A stretch of DNA of 24,446 nt, from assembly GCA_025201365.1 (NCBI GenBank), contig JAIXMF010000201.1, positions 1 through 24,446 of the forward strand, read 5' to 3'. Numbering within the stretch: the first letter of the stretch is position 1; each line of letters opens with the position of its first letter. A program made the translations under genes and the position numbers. Shown in pieces: positions 1 to 7,038 of the stretch. Origin of the DNA: Syncephalis plumigaleata. Its lineage: Eukaryota; Zoopagomycota; Zoopagomycetes; Zoopagales; Piptocephalidaceae. The notes below the pieces were generated by a model. It was not told the origin of the DNA. It was given only the letters and a program-made list of their open reading frames with translations, and searched no databases.

Positions 1-605
1 TTTCCATCCAATTTGCGCATTTATCCTTTAACATTTGCAGTTTATTAATAAACAGATTAACACAATTGTTAACACCATTATTAGCGTAGAAATATCAATT
101 GACACAGCATGATAATAATAATAATTCAGTATTCAGTAATGGATCCTATATTGATAGCGATAACTATCATAATCAATTCTATAAGGTAGATGATACAAGT
201 GTACTAGTATAGTTGGATATTGCCATGTCATGTACTTACAAGTAGCTATTGATTACCGTGTATGGAATCGGGATATGGCTGCATGTCTGAACTTCATTCA
301 GATTATTCGCAGTGTTCGTAAGGACAACCTTATTCCAACACAATTCCAACGACGTGCCGTTTCTCCTCCTGAGCCTAGTACATCCGCAAAGCATTCACTA
401 AATGAAGATCAAGATCAAGATGGACAAGGACATCAAGGAACCAAACAACAAATTACAAATTAACCAGGTTGTATCGTCAACCGCCACACTGTTGCCCAAA
501 CGGCAATGGCACCCAAAATACGGAGTAGTAATACTTGTAAGTGATAACTATTATTTATTCGTAAAAACAGAAGGCTAACTGCGCAAATTGGATGGAAAAA
601 GCCTG
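1..605 (+). mobile_element. Miniature TIR element with Fanzor-like 3' remnant, copy E1 (left end cut by window)
   Basis: The right end reads GGATGGAAAAAGCCTG followed by TA (606-607). The left edge of the window begins within the inverted counterpart, TTTCCATCCAATTTGCGCA, so the element is about 610 bp and loses only a few outer bases. Termini starting CAG and ending CTG next to TA resemble Tc1/mariner ends. Inside lies a 77-codon ORF (230-463) encoding a Fanzor-like C-terminus. There is no room for a full transposase or a full Fanzor, so this is a non-autonomous derivative. Copy E2 (2313-2864) matches it over most of its length in the opposite orientation. The right end lies 94 bp upstream of the broken cysteine-rich gene. 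Confidence 0.8.
230..463 (+). pseudogene. Fanzor/TnpB-like C-terminal fragment in E1
   Basis: The 77-codon ORF contains the motif VWNRDMAACLNFIQII followed by IPTQFQR and a hydrophilic Gln/Asp/Lys tail. Motif III of the RuvC-like nuclease in TnpB and Fanzor proteins ends in an (N)RDxxAxxN(F/I) signature, so this looks like the last catalytic segment plus C-terminal tail. The guide-RNA-binding N-terminal parts, RuvC-I and RuvC-II are absent. The sequence before the first Met resembles an intron 3' end (acttacaag/tag), so the ATG may not be a true start. The family assignment rests on motif recognition alone. The same segment recurs in E2 and E5, which shows it belongs to the element. Confidence 0.6.
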
Positions 606-698
606 TATCATCTGCATCTCTTTCTCTATATATTTCATTTATATATTATTCTAGTATTCGTTTAGTTTGTTTATCTGTGTTTATTGCTTGTTTCAATA

Positions 699-980
699 AT
701 GAAGCTTTCACTAGTTACCTTAGTTCTAGTCACCATCATCAACTAAGCAGCTTCTGTTAAACATTGTAAATATGATTCTGATACATGTAATGAAGACCAA
801 TGCTGTCTAGAAAATGGTAATGATGTAGCATGCAGACCATTAAATTCAATAAATCAAATATGACTGTTGAAGCCAGAGAAGCATCCAACTCATCCACACG
901 TTTATACTTGGATGTGTCCTTGTGGTAAAGGTCTGGAATGTGTACCAGGAAGCCATGGATCAAATACAACATATGAATGA
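699..980 (+). pseudogene. Broken secreted cysteine-rich protein (prokineticin/Dickkopf-like cysteine pattern)
   Basis: A 93-codon frame starts at ATG 699 and ends at TGA 978-980. It begins with a signal-peptide-like hydrophobic stretch (MKLSLVTLVLVTII). A cysteine-rich region follows: paired Cys (QCCLE), then CRPL, then MCPCGKGLEC. The order and spacing recall the colipase-like fold of prokineticin (AVIT) and Dickkopf domains. Two in-frame stops break it: TAA at 744-746, at the end of the signal peptide, and TGA at 861-863, where that pattern would predict a cysteine. An AATAAA (996-1001) follows the frame. The upstream region is the right end of element E1. I read it as a recently inactivated gene. 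Neither an intron nor readthrough explains both stops well. Some family members in animals are venom components, but nothing here shows toxicity. Confidence 0.6.
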
Positions 981-1286
981 TATTGTTTCATTTCTAATAA
1001 AGCTGCGATTTTACTACTTAATATCAATTAGTGCGTATTTGTTAATAAGGTATACAATGTAACATGTGATGAAATGAAAAATGAATGCAACTACTCAGGC
1101 TCTCCATTCTTTCCCGCTCTTTATTGTTCCCGCTCTCCTTGCAGCTGTTGTTGTTCAGCTGACCAAAAGTTACTGCTAGTTTTCGGTCACAACTAGCGAT
1201 TGACACTATTCCTTGTTTCTTCCAATTCTGTATCATCAAAGCATCTAACCGTCGTCATTTGTTATTTACGTGTTGCGTGCACCACT
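981..1286. other. Intergenic region upstream of BOS1
   Basis: It carries the AATAAA (996-1001) of the broken upstream gene and the presumed promoter and 5' UTR of the SNARE gene. I see no convincing ORF, RNA gene or repeat. Confidence 0.5.
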
Positions 1287-2245
1287 ATGAATGCAGCCTA
1301 TAATCGTACATTGAAACAGGCACAATCTGTACAGCGTGAGCTGGATGCCTATGAATCAGGACGGACCACCGGCAATCTACAGGAAGGCAAGTTAGTTGCA
1401 GTTGCATATCACGTCTACAGCATAGACTGAACTACTATTAGAAACTATTCGAGATGGTCTACAGCGTCTGCAACGATATATCGGCGAGTATGAATCTATG
1501 GCGAAACGCGAGTTGAATCCGGAGAAACAACAGATGGGTCAAGTGTAAGTATTACAAATAGACAAACAATGATGAATAGCTAAGCAGTATATGCTATCTT
1601 GCCTATGACAGACGAGTGGGCAAATTCCGCGATGACTACTTTAGCATGAAACAAACGCTAGAACGTGTCCAGCATCAAATGAACACACGAGTAAGTGTAC
1701 AGCATAGCCAATAAGTAATCATACTAATATGTATATATTCACTCAACAATTAGACGATGCATCAAAATGAACGGCAACAATTACTAACTGCATCTGAAGT
1801 ACGTCTACAACATTGCTCTAATATATATATATATATACGATGTATAAGATTCATGTATGCTAACCATATGCTGTATATAGACCGAGTCTACTACTATCGA
1901 TATGGTGGATTTCACACAACGAGAGAATGACGTGGCCGATTTTACAGATCATCAATTGGATTCATTTATCGCTCAAGGTCGATCTGCGCTAAATAATCTA
2001 GTGGAACAACGACACATTCTAAAGGTAATTATCTGTCTAATAGACTGTATTCACTTACTCACTCACTCACTCTATCGATATAGGGTACTCAACGACGTAT
2101 CTTGGATGCTGCCAATACGCTTGGTTTATCGCGATCTGTAATCCAGTATATTGAACGACGCTCAACACAGGATAAGTTTATCTTTTTCGCCGGTGTAATC
2201 ATTTGTATCTTTCTAATGTGGGCAATCATTCATTATCTCACCTAA
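1287..2245 (+). CDS. BOS1: Golgi/ER v-SNARE, Bos1/membrin (GOSR2) family
   Basis: This SNARE acts in fusion of ER-derived vesicles with the Golgi. Six exons are inferred: 1287-1386, 1442-1544, 1612-1690, 1754-1798, 1881-2024 and 2084-2245. They give 210 residues, close to human GOSR2 (212). The N-terminal helical region (LKQAQSVQRELDAYE) and linker precede the SNARE motif. The best match is the C-terminal part: LKGTQRRILDAANTLGLS, then a basic/aromatic juxtamembrane segment and a C-terminal membrane anchor (FIFFAGVIICIFLMWAII) ending HYLT. Intron 1 (1387-1441) has the donor AG/GCAAGT. Only this GC-AG choice keeps frame, since the nearby GTTAGT at 1391 does not. The AATAAA at 2245-2250 overlaps the stop codon. 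Element E2 begins 67 bp downstream. Confidence 0.93.
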
Positions 2246-2312
2246 ATAAAAATGATGAAGTGAAATGAGATACAGTGTTATCATTTGTCTTTATTGCTTT
2301 GCTGATCCAATA

Positions 2313-2864
2313 CAGGCTTTTTCCATCCAATTTGCGCAGTTAGCCTTTTGTCTTTACGAATAAATAATAGATAGGTTAACACTTACAATTACCCTGTATT
2401 TTGGGGTGTAAGATAGCGATAACTATCACGGATGAATTGTTTTTTGTTGTTTGGACCCCCGTTGATCTTGCTCATCATTTCTTGAACGTTTAGAAGGAAC
2501 GGCACCTCGTTGGAATTGTGTTGGAATACGACTTCCATTACGAAGACTGTGAATAATCTGAATGAAGTTCAGACATGCCGCCATATCCCGATTCCATATA
2601 CGATAATCAATAGCTACTTGTAAGTACATGACATGGCAATATCCAACTATACTAGTACACTTGTATCATCTACCTTATAGAATTGATGATGATAGTTATC
2701 GCTATCAATAAATGATCCATTACTAATACTGAATTGTTATTATTACTGTGCTGTGTCAACTGGCATTTCTATGGTGATAATGGTGTTAACAATTGTGTTA
2801 ATCTATTTATTAATCTACGGCAAATGTTAAAGGATAAATGCGTTAATTGGATGGAAAAACACTG
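2313..2864 (-). mobile_element. Miniature TIR element with Fanzor-like remnant, copy E2 (complete, TA-flanked)
   Basis: This complete 552-bp copy is flanked by TA on both sides (2311-2312 and 2865-2866). Its left end CAGGCTTTTTCCATCC and right end GGATGGAAAAACACTG form terminal inverted repeats that extend inward (AATTTGCGCAGTTAGCC on the left, a diverged counterpart on the right). The internal Fanzor-like fragment lies on the minus strand (2629-2426), so relative to E1 the element is inverted. The internal sequence beside the fragment is nearly the same as in E1 (blocks near 140-230 and 2640-2715). The right end lies 85 bp upstream of the PSMG3 start codon, so the element probably forms part of that promoter or 5' UTR. 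Confidence 0.85.
2426..2629 (-). pseudogene. Fanzor/TnpB-like C-terminal fragment in E2
   Basis: The 67-codon frame carries IWNRDMAACLNFIQII and RIPTQFQRG, followed by a basic/polar tail with KRSRNDEQDQ. It is nearly identical to the E1 fragment through the catalytic motif and more diverged in the tail. It keeps the same first residues (MYLQVAIDYR), so both copies derive from the same truncated form. It lacks the other RuvC motifs and cannot be an active nuclease by itself. The frame is open in both copies, which could mean young copies or chance. Confidence 0.6.
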
Positions 2865-2948
2865 TAATGAAATCATCGTCATCACCATCCTATTTCTATT
2901 ACGTGTCATTAGTTTGAATCACTCTTGTTCATTACACTTGTTTCCATT

Positions 2949-3527
2949 ATGACAACCACAATTCAGGCAGATATGGCAAATAGCCAACTACAAGATTCAG
3001 TATTCCCTGTTAAAGTACGCCAACATACGGAAATGGTGAACGATCAACAGACAGAGCTAGTGTTAATGGAATTCAGTAATCGTCTATTGCTTATTGTCAC
3101 GCAACTCGGTAAACTAGGTGGTATGGTAAGCTATTAAGCACGAATAGAATGGCATCCACTAAGTAAAACGCGATACTAGTTGCAGTGCAATCTTAGCGAA
3201 ATCAAAGCTCGTTCCTCTGCCAATGAATTTGAACAGCTCTTGCTCTCGGATACGACAGGAGGGCAGACCACAGGAGAGACATCCTCGGAAGTATGTAGTC
3301 CTTGGATAGTTCATCCCATCTTTGGTGTATCATTGGAACAGCAAGCATTGTACACGTTGTATACGACACAACTAGCACAGATACTCGTAGAGCAACATCC
3401 TTATGAACAGCGTCCTTTATTGATTAGTATTGCATTGAAATCGGGAGACAAGAATGAAACGATGCAACAACAACGAGCATCACTACGTCAAATAGAGGAT
3501 ATGCTTAGACAATTGCTAGCTAAATAA
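2949..3527 (+). CDS. PSMG3: Proteasome assembly chaperone 3 (PSMG3/PAC3-like)
   Basis: PAC3, with PAC4, helps order alpha subunits during 20S proteasome assembly in the cytosol. Two exons are inferred: 2949-3125, and from 3180 (or from 3186 if the later of two in-frame acceptors is used) to 3527. They give about 174 residues. The segment TELVLMEFSNRLLLIVTQLG followed by KLGGM matches the N-terminal beta-strand region of PSMG3 (human TAFSSHILVLVTQFGKMG). The second exon has the later strand and helix (HPIFGVSLEQQALYTLYT, PLLISIALK). It is longer than human PSMG3 (122 residues) because of a polar insert (SDTTGGQTTGETSSE). The AATAAA at 3526-3531 overlaps the stop. The promoter abuts element E2. 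Confidence 0.85.
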
Positions 3528-3547
3528 TAAAAAGTAGTACTAGTAAT

Positions 3548-3591
3548 TATTTATTAATAAGAACAAATGTTAATCAGTTGGAAGAAACTTG
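3548..3591. mobile_element. Relic terminal repeat of the TA-flanked element family (R1)
   Basis: The sequence TTATTTATTAATAA, then CAAATGTTAATCAGTTGGAAGAA, ending ACTTG next to TA, resembles the right ends of E2, E3 and E4 (TTTATTAATAAA...GTTAA...GGAAAAACACTG-TA) and the 3' end of the small element at 20302-20357. No matching left end is visible. It lies between the convergent genes PSMG3 and MED20, in the presumed 3' UTR region. Confidence 0.5.
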
Positions 3592-3659
3592 TATATAAAT
3601 AAAAGAAATGTCTCATAATAGAATGGCAACAACAACAACAACAATGGTGATGATCATAA

Positions 3660-4762
3660 CTAAAGAAGACGATCTTGTTGAAGAAGACGTGCACATTGAT
3701 AGGCGGTATGTGCGGAAGAACATAAAGTAGACGATAAACCCAATGCTTCCCATTGTATTATTGGAGGTGAGCGTGTATCATAAGTATCTGCTATTACAGT
3801 GGTATCGCCAGTTCCCGTTGTAGATGTGCCTATCAATTCTTCAGATGAGATTGTATGCCATACAGCATTGGATGGTAGTAATTCCTGTAATAGTGCTTTC
3901 AATGCTGGTTGACATCGACCTGGTGTACGACTGGCCATGTATTCCAATTCAATGATTAAACCACGATGAGCTTGACCTACGGTAATACTACCTGCTCGTA
4001 GCAATAGATCACCCATGGCATAAGTGGTACCCTAGATGAATAATCAGTTAGCATGCATGGTAGTATATAATATTCATTGATGAATACTTGCCTCAATGAC
4101 AGCCGTTTGACGTAATGTCCATAGAGCACGTAATTTTACGAGAATTGCTTCTAATTCACGGCCAGCTGACACGACAACACGTCCACTCATCACGGCATGC
4201 ACTTGATTCGGCCAAGCGGTAGACTGGACAATATACAATGGAACTGGTGCAGTATTCGTTGTGGATGTGGCAACAGGCGTTGGATTGGGCGTGCCTACTA
4301 CTGGTGTTCCTGCTGCGGTGGTGGGATTACTAGCAGGAGCATTGGTAGTAGTGGTAGTGGTGATATTAGGTGTATTAGGTGTTGTAGTAGTAGTATTTGA
4401 AGTAGTCGTGTTGGCAATAATACTCGAGGTGACTGATGCGGATATGGCAGAGGTAGTAGCAGCAGCAGTAGCAGTAGTAGCACCCGATGTCACTAGGCTT
4501 GGTGTTCCAACGGGTGTGCCGACATTCAACTCATTCCCAGCTGAAGTGATCACACCGCCTGTAGCGTGATAGACGCGACACTGAACACCCCAACGACCAA
4601 GCATACTAGCCTGGTAAGCGCGTTCTAGTCGTTCACGTAGTAATTGTAGACTTTGTGCACCATTCGCATTAGTCCAGCGTACTATACTATTTACCATACA
4701 CATATAGATTAGTATTTATATATCTATACTGGTGTAGAATACACTTACATTGTCTCTCCCAT
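3660..4762 (-). CDS. MED20: Mediator of RNA polymerase II transcription subunit 20
   Basis: Med20 belongs to the Mediator head module, where it pairs with Med18 and contacts RNA polymerase II. Three exons are inferred on the minus strand: 4762-4749 (14 nt), 4686-4092 and 4031-3660, giving 326 residues. The N-terminus (MGETIIVRWTNANG, then LQLLRERLERAYQ) fits the Med20 start. Exon 2 holds LYIVQSTAWPNQ and LEAILVKLRALW. The exon 2/3 junction gives IEGTTYAMGDLLLRAGSITV, which matches human [23 protein letters not shown]. The second intron (4091-4032) is GC-AG (AG/GCAAGT), since the GT four bases further on breaks frame. A Thr/Asn/Ala-rich insert of roughly 90 residues, absent from animal Med20, explains the extra length. 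The stop codon is TAG. Confidence 0.92.
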
Positions 4763-4990
4763 GTTCGCGATTCAAAGAAAGACAAATAAATAAATAATAT
4801 AGTGTAAAAAGGGAAGGAAAGAGAAGAAGCGATTAATGCTAAGCGTGTCGATGTGAAGGTCTAATGATCAAATAATAATAATGACTAAAATATTAACTGG
4901 TTGCAATAACCAAGTATAATGTGCAAATGTATATGTGTATGTAAAGTATTATTTATCGATTGTATATTTACTGGTAGCAATAATGTGTTA

Positions 4991-5524
4991 TTACTGTTTC
5001 TTCGATGCTTTAAGAACAGGTAATTCAGCGAATGCTGGACACTTGTCGTCGGTCTTCTTGGGATTCGCATCGACGGCATAAAAGTGTTCCCAGAAAATAG
5101 TACCATCGGTAGCTTCTGCGAATCCAATGCCCAAGTGAGTGGATGGACCTAGAATAATCTTGCGACCAGTTGGTGTACTCATGATAAATTGAATAATCCC
5201 ATTGTCATTATCCGCGCCATAGCCTGGCATTTGCGAGATGTGGTCCAGCTTGGAGTTTGCGTCGATTTTAAGAAGACGTTCCTTAGAACTAGGCTCGCCC
5301 GGGAATTGTCTATCCATCTTGCGCTCTTCAGCCATGAGAAGAGCTCGTTCTGTGGCCGCCTTTGCTAGACTAGCATCGTGGATAAATGGTTGCATCTTTT
5401 CCTTGGCACGTATCTCGTTGATTAGACAATGTTGCTTTTGTGCGGATAAGGCTTCGACCGCATTGCTGATACAAATGGTGGTGGCAGCTACGAATGCGGC
5501 AATCTTGAAGGTGGAGAGCTTCAT
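4991..5524 (-). CDS. Secreted CAP/SCP-domain protein
   Basis: This single-exon gene encodes 177 residues. The N-terminus is a signal peptide (KLSTFKIAAFVAATTICISN). The mature part shows CAP-superfamily features: an N-terminal helix with LINEIRAKEKMQPFIHDASL, then AKAATERALLMAEER, and a late strand HLGIGFAEATDGTIFWEHFY matching the GVGVA...DGxxYWxQxF region. Proteins of this superfamily (Pry proteins in yeast, SCP/PR-1 elsewhere) bind sterols and fatty acids or act extracellularly. The classical CAP His/Glu cavity residues are not all evident, so it may be divergent or of the bacterial-like CAP type. Only two cysteines (HCLI and KCPAF) remain after signal removal. It ends 228 bp upstream of the MED20 start on the same strand. 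Confidence 0.72.
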   Translation of the reverse strand: MKLSTFKIAAFVAATTICISNAVEALSAQKQHCLINEIRAKEKMQPFIHDASLAKAATERALLMAEERKMDRQFPGEPSSKERLLKIDANSKLDHISQMPGYGADNDNGIIQFIMSTPTGRKIILGPSTHLGIGFAEATDGTIFWEHFYAVDANPKKTDDKCPAFAELPVLKASKKQ

Positions 5525-5809
5525 GGTTGTGTTGATACTTGTTAATAGCGGGATAGTTGATGAATGTGTATATGGCTCCAGTCCGGGATAATTAGGTTGA
5601 TGGTAAACTAGTGTTCAGGTAAACAAGTAATAAATACTACTACTGCTTGTAGCGATTAGAAGATTGAGTAGAGAGTATGAATATGTGTGTGTGTGTGTGT
5701 GCTTGATGTTTAGCTTGTAGATGATGTTTATTTACTCGTGTATTTATACGGTTGTCAATCCAAGAACATTACAAGTTTGTCCAATATCCCATAGTCATGA
5801 GGCAGCAAC
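5525..5809. other. Divergent intergenic region between CAP gene and small ORF
   Basis: This stretch is probably the promoter of the CAP gene. It contains a (GT)n microsatellite at about 5684-5701. No ORF or RNA gene is recognisable. Confidence 0.4.
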
Positions 5810-5983
5810 ATGCTTCCATTGCAACCTTTTAGTCCTTTTTACTTACCTGTTTTCCAGTTCATGCTGGACATACTGGCACGAATCATCGATATCGTTCTAT
5901 GCTCCCTACTGGGTATAGTCTGGTTATATTTAGCAAGTGTTGAAACAGGACGTAGAATACAGAAAGGAAGCATAACGATGTAG
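5810..5983 (+). CDS. Possible small membrane protein (57 aa), unrecognised
   Basis: An ATG-initiated frame of 57 codons ends at TAG 5981-5983. It encodes a short Pro/Phe-rich N-terminus (MLPLQPFSPFYLPVF), one strongly hydrophobic segment (ARIIDIVLCSLLGIVWLYLA) and a short basic tail (GRRIQKGS). That layout suggests a single-pass membrane microprotein with the basic side inside. A CAATAAA-like polyadenylation signal follows at about 6008. I recognise no family. The start is uncertain, because the internal Met at 5861 would leave a 40-residue protein. It could also be a chance ORF or the last exon of something longer. Confidence 0.35.
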   Translation: MLPLQPFSPFYLPVFQFMLDILARIIDIVLCSLLGIVWLYLASVETGRRIQKGSITM

Positions 5984-6433
5984 CTCCTTGTAGTTCACTC
6001 TCATTCTGAAACAATAAACCAGTAAGCAACCATACTATATGCATCAATTCAGCAACTACAATGGATATGCTATGACATTTGCTACACCTCGTAGTTAATA
6101 ATGGCTGTTTATAATTAGTTATAAACTAGTTCTACTTAGATATACTTGTACCAGCACAGGATTAAGGAGTTAGAATTATACCCATATCCGCCCATCTTCT
6201 TCTTTAATGGTGTATCATAGGTGTATCAATACAGGTTGTAAGACCAATGATAGTTTAATCTAGTTGTATAACCAGTATTTGACCATCCTTTGAATGCCCT
6301 TGAATGATCTATTGCGTGAGTATCAAGCATACAACACATGGTAGTGTATAGTTTTACAACGAATCAATTTTTGTAGTCCAAATAAGCTATCATAAACTTT
6401 TCTGCTATTATGATGCCGCACTAGTTTATTATA
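5984..6433. other. Intergenic region with no recognised gene
   Basis: AT-rich sequence with a possible polyadenylation signal near its start. I see no ORF with protein-like composition, no RNA gene and no repeat before element E3. Confidence 0.4.
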
Positions 6434-6671
6434 CAAACTTTTTCCATCCAATTTGCGCAGTTAGCCTTATGTCTTTACGAATAAATAATAGTTATCATTA
6501 ATTGTAATATATGATATCGCCATCATTAACATCTCCCTCAACTGCTAGTGCCATAACAACTACTCAATAATAATAGCAATGCGATAGTGGTGTTAACAAT
6601 TGTGCAAATCTATTTATTAATAAAGAGCAAAAGTTAAAGGATAAATGCGCAAATTGGATGGAAAAACACTG
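6434..6671. mobile_element. 238-bp MITE of the same TIR family (E3), TA-flanked
   Basis: The element is bounded by TA (6432-6433 and 6672-6673). The left end is CAAACTTTTTCCATCC followed by AATTTGCGCAGTTAGCC. The right end is GGATAAATGCGCAAATTGG followed by ATGGAAAAACACTG. The two ends are inverted repeats of about 35 bp. The terminal parts match E2. The core (about 6500-6600, with the words CATCTCCCTCAACTGCTAGT) is not in E1/E2 but recurs in E4 (12942-13112), so it defines a second subfamily without Fanzor sequence. Confidence 0.85.
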
Positions 6672-6673
6672 TA

Positions 6674-7038
6674 GTTCACAATAAAGCTGCCAAGTGTACT
6701 CATTCTATTAATACATATCGGTGGTATAACAATTGTGCTTGGCTGTGTGTGTATGTGTGACCCTGTATAGACAAAAAAAAGGCTATAGTATGTCTATTTC
6801 CATCCCACGTACACACATAGGCACGGCAAACTGCTTACCTTGACATTCTATTGGTGTAAATCGATTGCCACCATTATTGATGGGAAGTGATGACGTTACA
6901 AAAGGCGATATATCAATGTCATTTACTCGCTTCTTCTTCTTCCCACTTACTATCGATACTCTTATTCTTTTTGAATACTCACTCTGTGTTTAAGCTTCTA
7001 TCTCTTTATTGTGTTTTCTCTATCTGTTTATATTCAAT
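6674..7038. promoter_or_regulatory. Upstream region of the tandem-repeat protein gene
   Basis: This 365-bp stretch lies between element E3 and the start codon at 7039 and presumably holds the promoter. It contains pyrimidine-rich tracts (about 6928-7030) typical of fungal core promoters and an A-run at 6773-6780. I see no gene in it. Confidence 0.35.

Noticed and set aside
861-863. TGA at an expected cysteine as selenocysteine
   Set aside because: A second stop (TAA at 744-746) upstream in the same frame already argues for a broken gene, and I see no clear SECIS-like structure. It cannot be fully excluded without folding analysis.
1-2864. Composite transposon formed by inverted E1 and E2 around the cysteine-rich gene and BOS1
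   Set aside because: Each copy has its own TA flank (E2 on both sides), so two independent insertions explain the arrangement.
4261-4569. 102-codon plus-strand ORF rich in Val/Ile
   Set aside because: It is the antisense of the Thr/Asn-rich insert of Med20. The composition comes from the repeat-like codons on the coding strand.
4760-4780. TTCGCGATTC as a tRNA B-box
   Set aside because: It does not match the conserved GGTTCGANTCC box, and no A-box or cloverleaf is visible nearby.
5238-5591. 117-codon plus-strand ORF
   Set aside because: It is antisense to the CAP-domain gene, which has a signal peptide and family motifs on the other strand.
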